Assembly (NCBI GenBank): GCA_045538305.1
Contig: JAZSRC010000065.1
Coordinates: 1-28,914, forward strand
Source: SFHK01 sp045538305
Lineage (GTDB): Bacteria > Bacillota > Clostridia > Christensenellales > Aristaeellaceae
DNA: 28,914 bases
Direction of reading: 5' to 3'
The position numbers and the translations under genes were made by a program. A model generated the notes under the pieces. It made no database searches and was not told where the DNA came from. It was given only the letters and a program-made list of their open reading frames with translations. Positions 15,309 to 24,041 of this stretch are shown here, piece by piece; the first letter of the stretch is position 1; each line of letters opens with the position of its first letter.

Positions 15309-16778
15309 TTACTCTTCTGTTCCTATTATCAGGTTTTCCGCAAATAAATCCGGAAAATCCTCATGGGCTGCCAATTCTACGTATCTTGCATTCATCCGAA
15401 TATCTTCCGAACGCTTACGCATTTCGGCGCTCATTGCCATCATACCTGCGCCGGCGCCCGCAGCATTCCCAACGGGAACAATCCTTTCCTTCAGTTCTTC
15501 GGGAAGCATTCCGATTTTGCATGCATTTTCAATGTTGATAAAACTACCGAAACCACCAGCAAGATAAACCTTGTCGATATCGTCATACTCTGCATGCATC
15601 TCATTCATCAGAATCCGGATCCCGGCGGCAATGGCAGCCTTTGCAAGCTGCACCTCGCGAACATCCCCTCTGGCCAGATACACGTTTTCAGTCAAGGGAT
15701 AATCCTGCGCCATCCTACCGGCAGGCGTGATTTCCTCATTTTCAAAAAGCTCTGCAACCAGATCGATCAGTCCGCTGCCGCAAATACCAATCGGTTCCTT
15801 GTCTCCGATTGTCGTAAATGACATCTTGCCGTTGTCTATCCTGGCTGTATTGATCGCCCCGTTCACAGCGCCTGTTCCGCAGGCGATATGCGCCCCTTCA
15901 AACGCAGGTCCGGCCGCGCAGGAGCACGTAAGGATTTCTCCGTCTTTTACAAGCGCAATCTCACCGTTGGTTCCGATATCGATCATCAGGGCGCATTCTT
16001 CCCGTTCGTCAAGACCGCATGCAAGCAATGCAGAAATGGTGTCGGAACCAACATATCCCGAAATACATCCGCCAATCAAGGCGTCTGATCCGTTCCAGGA
16101 TACCATATGCGCGCCATAGTATTTAGGAGAAAAAGGCGCCTTTGAAATTCCAAGCACAGAATAACCACAGGCCATGTGGGTCATAGCGGTATTGCCCACG
16201 AGTACCCTTCGGATTATCTCCTCACTCTTGCGATCGGCTCGGGAGAGGAGGCTTCGTTCCATATTGTCCAATGCGGTCTGTATTTCGTTTTTCAGTATAT
16301 CGGTATTCCCATCTTCCAATGCAAAGGATATTCTTGAAATCACATCAGCGCCATGCGCCCTTTGAGGATTCAAAGCGGTTTCCACAAGCATGGTTTCGCC
16401 GTTTGTAAGGTCAATCAGATACGCAGCAATAGTTGTTGTTCCGATATCAACGGCAAGTGCAAGCCCATTTTCCTTATTGGTCTCGTCAAATGCAAATATG
16501 CTTGATGAAACAATCTTTGTTTTCTCTTCCCCAAACCATACCTTTGCATCGCCTTCGACCACGCTTTTACAGGCAAGATAATACCCCTCAGGCGCTTCTT
16601 TCAACTTTCTGATTCCGCCCTCTCCACGCACAAGGCATTTACCGCATATACCTCGTCCGCCGCAGGGTTGTGCCGTATGTACGCCGGCGCGCAGGAGCAC
16701 ATCGGACAAAAGCTCGCCATCATAAGCGGTAACAACCGTTTCACGTCCATTCATAAACACCGTAACGATGCCTGCCAT
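15309..16778 (-). CDS. RACo-like protein: N-terminal 2Fe-2S domain plus DUF4445/ASKHA ATPase domain
   Basis: RACo-type proteins use ATP and a 2Fe-2S cluster to reduce inactive Co(II) corrinoid proteins back to Co(I). The 489-residue protein has a ferredoxin-like domain with Cys39, Cys45, Cys48 and Cys70 in the C-x5-C-x2-C pattern of plant-type clusters. The ASKHA domain then starts at about residue 105, with phosphate loops LAVDIGTTTIAAYL and LMIDIGTNGEIAL, GICGSGLIDLVAE, and the C-terminal VYLAGGFGSFINIENA. It is shorter than characterised RACo proteins of about 630 residues and seems to lack their linker and middle domain. No corrinoid protein or methyltransferase gene is in the window. Its ATG overlaps the ygiQ stop by one base (TAATG). 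Confidence 0.88.
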   Translation of the reverse strand: MAGIVTVFMNGRETVVTAYDGELLSDVLLRAGVHTAQPCGGRGICGKCLVRGEGGIRKLKEAPEGYYLACKSVVEGDAKVWFGEEKTKIVSSSIFAFDETNKENGLALAVDIGTTTIAAYLIDLTNGETMLVETALNPQRAHGADVISRISFALEDGNTDILKNEIQTALDNMERSLLSRADRKSEEIIRRVLVGNTAMTHMACGYSVLGISKAPFSPKYYGAHMVSWNGSDALIGGCISGYVGSDTISALLACGLDEREECALMIDIGTNGEIALVKDGEILTCSCAAGPAFEGAHIACGTGAVNGAINTARIDNGKMSFTTIGDKEPIGICGSGLIDLVAELFENEEITPAGRMAQDYPLTENVYLARGDVREVQLAKAAIAAGIRILMNEMHAEYDDIDKVYLAGGFGSFINIENACKIGMLPEELKERIVPVGNAAGAGAGMMAMSAEMRKRSEDIRMNARYVELAAHEDFPDLFAENLIIGTEE

Positions 16779-18715
16779 TATCGCTTTCTCCCCTTGCTTT
16801 TATCGGATGCTTTTGGCTTATGCCATTCATTTTTTCCTCTTATGCTGCGGTTGGCTTCTGAAACTCCAGGCTTTGATTTGCTTGATTTCGCCTCTTTACT
16901 CTTCTCAGGTTTAACGCTCGGGGCAAACTGCGGTATCAAGCAGTTAGGCCCTCTGCCAATCAGATCCGTTCTTCCGGCCTTTCTAAGCGCTTCTATTACA
17001 ACCGCCCGGTTCTGCGGACGTTCATACTGCATTAATGCCCGCTGCATTTCCTTATCCTTGGGATTCTTGGCCACATACACTTTTGACATATCCCTTGGAT
17101 CCAGTTCCGTATAAAACATTGTTGTAGAAAGCGTGCCGGGCGTTGGATAAAAATCCTGCACCTGATCCGGATGAAGGTCATTTTTCTTCATGTACTCGCT
17201 GAGCTGTATGGCGTCATTCAGCGTACAGCCAGGATGGCTTGACATAAAATACGGTATCACATATTGATCCATGTTGAAGCGTTTATTGGTTTCCTTAAAT
17301 CGCTTCAGAAATTCATCGAACACCTTAACATCCGGCTTACCCATATATCTGAGCGCATTTGCCGAAGCATGCTCAGGCGCAACCTTCAATTGACCACTGA
17401 TATGATGCTTGACTAGCTCGCTCATCAGCGAATTTTTCTTATCAAGCAGCATATAGTCATATCGGATTCCCGAACGCACAAACACCTTTTTTACATTTGG
17501 CAGCGCTCGAAGCGCCTTCAGGATGTCTACATATTCGCTGTGATCGGTATTCACATTTCTGCACGGAGTTGGAAACAAGCATTGCCGCTTATCACACGTG
17601 CCGACCTTCAGCTGTTTACTGCAGGCAGCATGTCTGAAATTTGCCGTCGGGCCGCCGACATCGTGGATATATCCTTTAAAGTTTGGCAGCGTCGTTAAAA
17701 GTTTTCCTTCCTCAATGATCGACTCCTTGCTTCTTGAGGTAACAATTCGTCCTTGATGGAAAGTCAGCGCACAGAAGTTACATGCGCCAAAGCATCCGCG
17801 TTCGGAGGCGATAGAAAACTCCACTTCTTGAAGCGCCGGTACACCGCCTTGCTTATCATACATGGGGTGCCATTTTCTTATATACGGCAAGGCATACACA
17901 CGATCCAGTTCTGCTGTTGTAAGCGGCATCGCAGGCTTATTCTGAACCATAAACCGCGCCTGATGCTTCTGGGCAATGCGTTTCCCTCTTACGGGGTCCT
18001 GTTGATTGTACTGGGTCATAAACGCCGATGCGTAGGCGCGCTTATCCTTTGAAACCTCCTCGAAGGATTCAATCACGACTGCGTCTTTCGGCACTTCTTT
18101 TGTCATAATGCAGGTGCCGGGAATATCGCATTCCGAAAACTGCCTGCCGCTTTCCATCCACTTGGCTACTTCCAGAATCGTGTTTTCACCCATACCGAAC
18201 ATCAACACATCTGCGCAGCTGTCGACCAGTATGGAGTTTCTGACCCTGTCGTCCCAATAATCGTAATGGGCAAAGCGCCTTAACGACGCCTCCACGCCGC
18301 CGATACCGATGGGAATACTTCCATACGCTTCGCGGATTCTGTTTGCATATACAACCGTTGCCCGGTCGGGTCGCAATCCCGCCTTACCGCCCGGCGAATA
18401 GGAATCAGTGTTCCTGCGCTTTTTGGCAGCAGTATAGTGATTCACCATAGAATCAACCACGCCTGAGGTTACCAGAAAACCAATTCTGGGCACTCCGAAG
18501 CGCATAAAATCATTTTTATCATGCCAGTCCGGCTGCGGCAGCATGCATACGCGATATCCGGCGTTCTCCAGAACGCGCGAAATAATCGCCAGCCCAAAGG
18601 ACGGGTGATCCACATATGCATCCCCGGTTACATATACAAAATCCGGTCGATCCCATCCCCGCTTAACCATGTCCTCGGCGGTTACCGGAAGAAACGCCTG
18701 CCTGCCCGTACGCAT
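16778..18715 (-). CDS. ygiQ: YgiQ-family radical SAM protein (UPF0313)
   Basis: The 645-residue protein has the N-terminal YgiQ domain, with a Rossmann-like pattern (DHPSFGLAIISRVLENAGYRV). The radical SAM cluster motif is GCFGACNFCAL (CxxxCxxC, about residues 306-316). Further conserved segments include a second cysteine group in GTCDKRQCLFPTPC, VRSGIRYDYML, KVAPEHAS and YFMSSHPGC. It ends in a Lys/Ser-rich basic tail of about 45 residues. The biochemical role of the family is unknown. It starts immediately after the mfd stop (TAAATG) with GGGGGAG as the ribosome binding site, and overlaps the RACo-like gene downstream. Confidence 0.93.
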   Translation of the reverse strand: MRTGRQAFLPVTAEDMVKRGWDRPDFVYVTGDAYVDHPSFGLAIISRVLENAGYRVCMLPQPDWHDKNDFMRFGVPRIGFLVTSGVVDSMVNHYTAAKKRRNTDSYSPGGKAGLRPDRATVVYANRIREAYGSIPIGIGGVEASLRRFAHYDYWDDRVRNSILVDSCADVLMFGMGENTILEVAKWMESGRQFSECDIPGTCIMTKEVPKDAVVIESFEEVSKDKRAYASAFMTQYNQQDPVRGKRIAQKHQARFMVQNKPAMPLTTAELDRVYALPYIRKWHPMYDKQGGVPALQEVEFSIASERGCFGACNFCALTFHQGRIVTSRSKESIIEEGKLLTTLPNFKGYIHDVGGPTANFRHAACSKQLKVGTCDKRQCLFPTPCRNVNTDHSEYVDILKALRALPNVKKVFVRSGIRYDYMLLDKKNSLMSELVKHHISGQLKVAPEHASANALRYMGKPDVKVFDEFLKRFKETNKRFNMDQYVIPYFMSSHPGCTLNDAIQLSEYMKKNDLHPDQVQDFYPTPGTLSTTMFYTELDPRDMSKVYVAKNPKDKEMQRALMQYERPQNRAVVIEALRKAGRTDLIGRGPNCLIPQFAPSVKPEKSKEAKSSKSKPGVSEANRSIRGKNEWHKPKASDKSKGRKR

Positions 18716-21700
18716 TTATTTTTCTCCCCCGCTGTTATCCATTTCGGTACATACCTTTTCAACAACTTTTTGCATTGCTTCCACAGCGCCTTTTACGAGT
18801 TCCTCCTGCTTTTTCCCGAATTCAAAGTAGGAAAGCACAGGCGGATTGGTCGGCATAAAGCGGAAACACTTTTTCATTGGCTCAATCGCCTTTAGCAACA
18901 GGACAATATCCAGATCTGCCATGTTTGAAAAGCGCATGGCCAGTTGATCGCCTTTGCCCTGTACAAGATCGATACCGAGTCTGGAGCACAGGGATTTCAA
19001 TTGGGCAATGTCGATGAGGTTCATAACCGGCTTTGTCGGATCTCCGAATCTGTCGATCAATTCCTCAATCAGATCTTCCCTGGCATCCGGCGAATCGATA
19101 GCTGCGATCTTTTTATACATTTCTACGCGCATTACATCGCTTGCCACATAATCGCTGGGCAAATACGCATCCGCCTTAATTTCGATACGCGTTTGGATAT
19201 CGCCCTGGCGTATGTCTCCGCGCATTTCTCGAACCGTTTCGTCGATCATCTTTACATACAGATCATAACCGACTGCCGCCATATGCCCGCTTTGCTCGGC
19301 GCCCAATATATTTCCGGTACCGCGAATCTCGAGGTCGCGCATAGCAACTCTGAAACCCGAACCGAATTCCGTAAACTCGCGTATGGCGCTCAACCGCTTT
19401 TCAGCATCCTGCGTAAGTACCTTGCTGGGATTGACCGTAAGATAGGCATACGCCAGACGGTTGCTGCGCCCAACTCGTCCGCGCAGCTGATACAGCTGTG
19501 ACAAACCAAAGCGATCGCTGTCGCAGACAATGAGCGTATTGGCTCGTGGTACATCCAAACCCGCTTCGATAATGGTTGTGCATAGCAGCACGTCAAACTT
19601 GCCCTCGTAAAAGTCCAGCATTACGTCTTCCAGTGCATGTTCCCTCATTTGACCGTGACCGACTGCAATGCGCGCTTCGGGTACAAGCTTTTTAAGCCGC
19701 TCAAACATCATATCAATCGTCTGTACGCGGTTATGGAGCACATAAACCTGACCGCCTCTGGAAAGCTCTCGTAAAATTGCGTCTCTGATCAGGCCGTCCG
19801 AGTATTCAACCACATATGTCTGAACCGGATATCTTTCCTCCGGCGGAGACTGCAGAAGCGACATATCTCGAATACCTACCATCGACATATGAAGGGTTCT
19901 GGGAATAGGCGTAGCCGACAGAGTCAGTACGTCAATCGACTTTTTATACTGTTTGATTGCCTCCTTATGTCCTACGCCAAAGCGTTGCTCCTCATCCACA
20001 ACAAGAAGGCCCAGATCCTTGTATTCGATGTCCTTATTCAGAAGCCTGTGCGTTCCTACAATTACGTCAATCTTCCCGCTTTTCAGCTTTTCGATGGTTT
20101 GCTTTTGCTCTGCCGCGCTCTTAAATCGGCTAAGGGAATCAATTTCTATCGGAAAATTGTGGAATCGGTTCAGCATTGTCGCATAGTGCTGCTGAACCAG
20201 AATGGTTGTCGGAGCCAGCAATGCAGCCTGTTTTCCGTCCATAATACATTTGAATATGGCGCGGAGGGCCACTTCTGTTTTTCCATAGCCGACATCGCCG
20301 CAAAGGAGACGATCCATCACCTGCGGCCTCTCCATATCGCGCTTGATATCGTCTATCGCCGTCAGCTGATCCGGCGTTTCTTCAAAAGGAAACGCATCCT
20401 CAAATTCCCGCTGCCATGGCGTATCCTGTCCAAACGCATGTCCCGGAACGGCGCGCCTTTCCGCATACAGCTTTATCAAATCGCCTGCAATTTCCTTTAT
20501 GGAATTCTTTACGCGGGCCTTCTGCTTCTGCCACTCGCCGCCGGACAGTTTATTCAGCTTTGGAATCTCGCCTTCCGAACCGATGTATTTCTGTACGCGA
20601 TCCATCTGATCGGTGGGAACATACAGCTTGTCGGTTCCGTTATAGCGAATGTGCAGAAAATCGCGGTATTTGCCTTCGCTTGACAGTCTGACGGTTCCCA
20701 TATACTGACCGATACCGTGATTTTCGTGTACGACATAATCGCCCACGTTCAGATCCGTGAACGCAGCCATCTTATTGCCGGTTCTGGTAACCGTGCGCGT
20801 TTTCTGCTTGCCGTGTCCGAAAATATCGCCGTCTGAAATCACTGCAAACTTGATTTCAGGATATACGAAGCCTTTGGAAATCGTCTTCGGGAAAATGGCA
20901 GGAACGCCTTTTTCCAGCAAGGAGGGTTCTTCCTCCAAAAACGGCACGATTGCGTTTTCTTCAATCAGCGCGTTATTAAGCCTTTTTCCTCTTGCAACAC
21001 CGCCGGCATAAAGCGCAACGCGCCATCCCTCTTCTTTCCACTTTCGCACGTCGCGGGCAAGTTCCTTCATGTTTCCGGAATAGCCGGTTGCGTTCATGCC
21101 TTCGAATTTAAAGATATTGGCAAAGCGAAAATCCGACTGCGTACGCAAAAACGGCTGAAGTACGAGTACGCTTCGCTTGTCGGACTTCGTAAGCAGATAA
21201 TCAAACGACATCAAAAGATCCGCTTGCTCGGTAAACGCCTCATCCCGCTCCATGGCAGCCTTAAAGTATTCCTCAAACTCCAGCTGCCTGTTTTCGCAGC
21301 GCTCGCGCAGCCGATCCGGTTCATCCATCACGATCAGCGCATCCTCTGCGTAATCAAATACAGTATCCGTGCATTCATAAAGAATGTGGATAACGCTTTC
21401 CTTGCCATCTGTATTGCGGCCGCTTCGCAAGGCGTCAACCATCGGCGAATACTTTCTCTGAAGCGCTGTCTTCAGGGGCTGCGCCTTTTTGGTATCCTTT
21501 TTCTTTTCCTTTTTAGCGGGTATTGCCAGGTCATAAAACGACGGCATTTCTTCCAGCGGCGCGTCGTCCTTCTCGGTAATCTTGAAAAACTCTTCAAATG
21601 GAATCAGGTCATATTCCTTTTCAATCTGCTTCTGACGGTCTTCCTGAACATCCTTATGCTTTACGCTTAGCAGATTTTCAAGCGTATTCGCAGCCGCTCT

Positions 21701-22420
21701 TGATTCCTCTCCGGAAATCAACACTTCGCTTGCCGGGTACATTCTGGCTTCCTCAAGCCGGTTAATGCTCCTTTGCGTCATTACGTCAAAGTCCCTGAGC
21801 GAATCAATTTCGTCATCAAAAAACTCAATTCGGACGGCATTGGTATGCCCTACGGGGAAAACATCCAGTATACCGCCGCGAAGCGCACATTGACCGCGCG
21901 CTTCAACGATATCCACGCGCTCGTAACCGGCGTGAATCAACCGGTTCATAAGGCTCATAGGCTCCAATTGCTCGCCTTCATGAATCACAATGCAATTCGC
22001 AAGGAAGCGGGATTTTTTCATGAGCCTATGCATCATTGCATCAGCCGGCACTGCCAAAAAGCGCACCTGTCCGTTCAAAAATGCGCCAAGAGCCTCCAGG
22101 CGACGTATCGTAAGTTCTTTACTGGAAGCAGCCGCACGCAAAAATGAAACCTCACGCACAGGCAGCATCATGGCGCCTTTTCCCATCAGCTGGTTATAAT
22201 CTTCAACCATTCGTGCAGCCACATTGTCGTTGGGGCATACTACGATTACCGGTCTGTTTAAATCGCGCGAAAGCGCACACAGCATATGCACACGCTGGCT
22301 GTCATCCAGTCCGTATGCATACTGCGCACGCGGTGAAAGTATTGCATCTTTCAACGCTTTGTACGTTTTAAGCTCATCCAGCGGCCGAAATAAATAATCC
22401 ATGCTCACGTTAAGTGCCAT
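18716..22420 (-). CDS. mfd: Transcription-repair coupling factor Mfd
   Basis: Mfd removes RNA polymerase stalled at DNA lesions and recruits UvrA. The 1234-residue protein has the full layout. The UvrB-like N-terminal region includes RGGILDVFPVGH, and the RNA polymerase-interacting domain includes GDYVVHENHGIGQYMG. The RecG-like motor has Walker A GDVGYGKTE (about residue 705), the box VVDEEQRFGV, LSATPIPRTLHMS, the helicase C domain with TTIIEAGLDVP and QLRGRVGRS, and a C-terminal TRCF domain. It is about 60-85 residues longer than well-known homologues; part of this is a Lys-rich insert (KKEKKKDTKK, about residues 300-310). I prefer the ATG at 22420 after AGGAGG; the spacing is short, and a start at ATG 22402 is possible. 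Confidence 0.97.
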   Translation of the reverse strand: MALNVSMDYLFRPLDELKTYKALKDAILSPRAQYAYGLDDSQRVHMLCALSRDLNRPVIVVCPNDNVAARMVEDYNQLMGKGAMMLPVREVSFLRAAASSKELTIRRLEALGAFLNGQVRFLAVPADAMMHRLMKKSRFLANCIVIHEGEQLEPMSLMNRLIHAGYERVDIVEARGQCALRGGILDVFPVGHTNAVRIEFFDDEIDSLRDFDVMTQRSINRLEEARMYPASEVLISGEESRAAANTLENLLSVKHKDVQEDRQKQIEKEYDLIPFEEFFKITEKDDAPLEEMPSFYDLAIPAKKEKKKDTKKAQPLKTALQRKYSPMVDALRSGRNTDGKESVIHILYECTDTVFDYAEDALIVMDEPDRLRERCENRQLEFEEYFKAAMERDEAFTEQADLLMSFDYLLTKSDKRSVLVLQPFLRTQSDFRFANIFKFEGMNATGYSGNMKELARDVRKWKEEGWRVALYAGGVARGKRLNNALIEENAIVPFLEEEPSLLEKGVPAIFPKTISKGFVYPEIKFAVISDGDIFGHGKQKTRTVTRTGNKMAAFTDLNVGDYVVHENHGIGQYMGTVRLSSEGKYRDFLHIRYNGTDKLYVPTDQMDRVQKYIGSEGEIPKLNKLSGGEWQKQKARVKNSIKEIAGDLIKLYAERRAVPGHAFGQDTPWQREFEDAFPFEETPDQLTAIDDIKRDMERPQVMDRLLCGDVGYGKTEVALRAIFKCIMDGKQAALLAPTTILVQQHYATMLNRFHNFPIEIDSLSRFKSAAEQKQTIEKLKSGKIDVIVGTHRLLNKDIEYKDLGLLVVDEEQRFGVGHKEAIKQYKKSIDVLTLSATPIPRTLHMSMVGIRDMSLLQSPPEERYPVQTYVVEYSDGLIRDAILRELSRGGQVYVLHNRVQTIDMMFERLKKLVPEARIAVGHGQMREHALEDVMLDFYEGKFDVLLCTTIIEAGLDVPRANTLIVCDSDRFGLSQLYQLRGRVGRSNRLAYAYLTVNPSKVLTQDAEKRLSAIREFTEFGSGFRVAMRDLEIRGTGNILGAEQSGHMAAVGYDLYVKMIDETVREMRGDIRQGDIQTRIEIKADAYLPSDYVASDVMRVEMYKKIAAIDSPDAREDLIEELIDRFGDPTKPVMNLIDIAQLKSLCSRLGIDLVQGKGDQLAMRFSNMADLDIVLLLKAIEPMKKCFRFMPTNPPVLSYFEFGKKQEELVKGAVEAMQKVVEKVCTEMDNSGGEK

Positions 22421-22433
22421 TTTCCCTCCTGAT

Positions 22434-22997
22434 TCATCGTCCAACAAAACTTCTCACAGCATCAAGGCCGTCTTTTAAGTATACTTCAACCGCCTTCGCC
22501 GCCTTTTCATAGCCATCGCGCATCGTTGCTTTCTGTTCCTCGGTTTCCGGTCGGAGCAACACATAGTCTTTAAGATCCCAGCCCTCCGGCGGGCGTCCGA
22601 TTCCCACCCTGATGCGCGGAAAATCTGTGCGTCCGGTAAGCTGGATGATATTGCGCATACCGTTATGCGTGCCCGCGCTGCCTTCCGGTCGGAAACGAAC
22701 CTTTCCTTCAGGAAGGTCCACATCGTCGTACAGCACAATCAGCTGATCGTATTCCGGTTTATACCAGTTTACAAGCTGTACAACGCTTTCTCCCGACAGA
22801 TTCATATACGTCTGAGGCTTGCACAAAACCGCTCTCTGACCTCCGACTATGCCTTCGCCGACAATGGCTTTGCATTTTTTGCGGTCTACCGCAATTCTAT
22901 TTCTTCTTGCTATTTCATCAATGATTTCGAAACCAACGTTATGACGCGTTTTATCGTATTTCGTTCCGGGATTGCCCAGGCCTACAATTACAAACAT
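22434..22997 (-). CDS. pth: Peptidyl-tRNA hydrolase
   Basis: Pth frees tRNA from peptidyl-tRNA that drops off the ribosome. The 187-residue protein has VGLGNPGTKYDKTRHNVGF with the catalytic His19, PQTYMNLSG, the conserved aspartate in YDDVDLPEGKVR, and GSAGTHNGMRNI. Length is normal. CGGAGG precedes the ATG. It is the first gene of a minus-strand operon, with mfd 13 bases downstream, then ygiQ and the RACo-like gene. pth next to mfd is a familiar order in Gram-positive bacteria. Confidence 0.97.
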   Translation of the reverse strand: MFVIVGLGNPGTKYDKTRHNVGFEIIDEIARRNRIAVDRKKCKAIVGEGIVGGQRAVLCKPQTYMNLSGESVVQLVNWYKPEYDQLIVLYDDVDLPEGKVRFRPEGSAGTHNGMRNIIQLTGRTDFPRIRVGIGRPPEGWDLKDYVLLRPETEEQKATMRDGYEKAAKAVEVYLKDGLDAVRSFVGR

Positions 22998-23073
22998 ATT
23001 TCCTCCGCGTATACTGCTTTAGCGGGCAGACGATAACCCCCGTCCTCCCGCGCGTATTCATGCTCATTCAGGT

Positions 23074-23103
23074 ATTTTAGCATTCACAGTAGCCGCTTGT
23101 CAA
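23074..23103 (-). promoter_or_regulatory. Sigma-A promoter of the pth-mfd-ygiQ operon
   Basis: On the minus strand TTGACA (23098-23103) and TAAAAT (23074-23079) are separated by 18 bases. The predicted leader of about 70 bases is G-rich and ends in CGGAGG before the pth ATG. No other promoter is needed for the four genes, which are joined by gaps of 13 bases or less. Confidence 0.75.
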
Positions 23104-23124
23104 CCATAAAACTTTTTCCCGTAC

Positions 23125-23154
23125 TTGATATACCATTCAGCACCAATCTATAAT
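23125..23154 (+). promoter_or_regulatory. Sigma-A promoter of the PHP-domain gene
   Basis: TTGATA (23125-23130) and a perfect TATAAT (23149-23154) are separated by 18 bases, 31 bases upstream of the PHP gene ATG. It stands back to back with the pth promoter, with 21 bases between the two -35 elements. Confidence 0.75.
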
Positions 23155-23185
23155 GAACCTGTCAATAGAGCGGAGATGAAAAGCC

Positions 23186-23989
23186 ATGATTATCACGCAT
23201 GATCTTCATATTCATACTCATCTGTCCCGGTGCGCCAAGCCTGCAGCTACGCCTGGAATCTATATCGAAAATGCCCGCAGTCTGGGGCTTCAGACGATCT
23301 GTATCGCCGACCATATGTGGGATGCGGCAATTCCGCTCAATGATAATCAGTGGAAAAACTTCTATAAATTCCAGAATTATGAACACATACTTCTGGCAAA
23401 AGAAGAGTTTTCAAAAGTCGATTCAACCGGCATTTGTATACTCTTTGGCGCCGAAGGCGAATACGATCCCGTGCATCATGGAATCGGCGTTACCGAAGAG
23501 GTATGCGAAAAGCTTGATTTTCTTTTAATACCGAATTCCCACACGCATATGATGATGCCCAAAGATCTGTATGAACCCAAAAAGCAGCATGCCAATTTCA
23601 TGCTGAAGGCGTTCTGGTATATTATTACCTGCCCCGAATCCAAATATATAACGGCCATTGCTCATCCGTTCGGCGCTGTTGCCTGCAAGCTGTATCCCGC
23701 TGCGGATCTGTACCCGCTGATCAGCTATCAGGCATATTGCGAAGCCTTCCACGCCCTCAAAGAAAAGGGGATCGCCTATGAAATCAATACCAGCGGCATG
23801 CACAACCTGACGGATGATGAAATCAAAGCTTCCCCGAATATGGATATTATCCGATTGGCGCACGAATGCGGATGCAAATTCACATTTGGCTCCGATTGTC
23901 ACTCGCCCGAAAGCCAGATCAGTATTCATAAGGCTGCGCTGGTAGCATCCTTAACCGGAATCACAGAAAGCGATATAAAAAGCATTTAA
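23186..23989 (+). CDS. PHP-domain metal-dependent phosphoesterase-like protein
   Basis: The 267-residue protein is a stand-alone PHP domain, a metal-dependent barrel found in histidinol phosphatase and related phosphoesterases. Metal-ligand motifs appear in order: HDLHIHTHLS, IADHMWD, GAEGEYD, NSHTHMM, IAHPFGA and GSDCHSPE. The C-terminal part is ordinary for the family. It has no polymerase or HisK-specific extension, and no histidine genes are nearby, so the substrate is unknown. GGAG precedes the ATG by about 10 bases. It is a single-gene unit with its own promoter and terminator. Confidence 0.85.
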   Translation: MIITHDLHIHTHLSRCAKPAATPGIYIENARSLGLQTICIADHMWDAAIPLNDNQWKNFYKFQNYEHILLAKEEFSKVDSTGICILFGAEGEYDPVHHGIGVTEEVCEKLDFLLIPNSHTHMMMPKDLYEPKKQHANFMLKAFWYIITCPESKYITAIAHPFGAVACKLYPAADLYPLISYQAYCEAFHALKEKGIAYEINTSGMHNLTDDEIKASPNMDIIRLAHECGCKFTFGSDCHSPESQISIHKAALVASLTGITESDIKSI

Positions 23990-24001
23990 TTGCGCGCAAT
24001 A

Positions 24002-24038
24002 AAAAGTCAGAGTCTGAATTGTACAGGCTCTGACTTTT
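24002..24038. terminator. Bidirectional intrinsic terminator between PHP gene and purR
   Basis: A 15-bp stem (24002-24016 with 24024-24038, one G-U type pair) encloses a 7-base loop. It begins with AAAAGTCAGAG and ends with CTCTGACTTTT, so both strands carry a T-run after the stem. It sits 12 bases after the PHP stop and 3 bases after the purR stop, serving both convergent genes. Confidence 0.9.
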
Positions 24039-24041
24039 CAT

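Noticed and set aside
19889..20683. 264-codon plus-strand open frame inside mfd
   Set aside because: It is fully antisense to the conserved motor domain of Mfd and has no family-like motifs.
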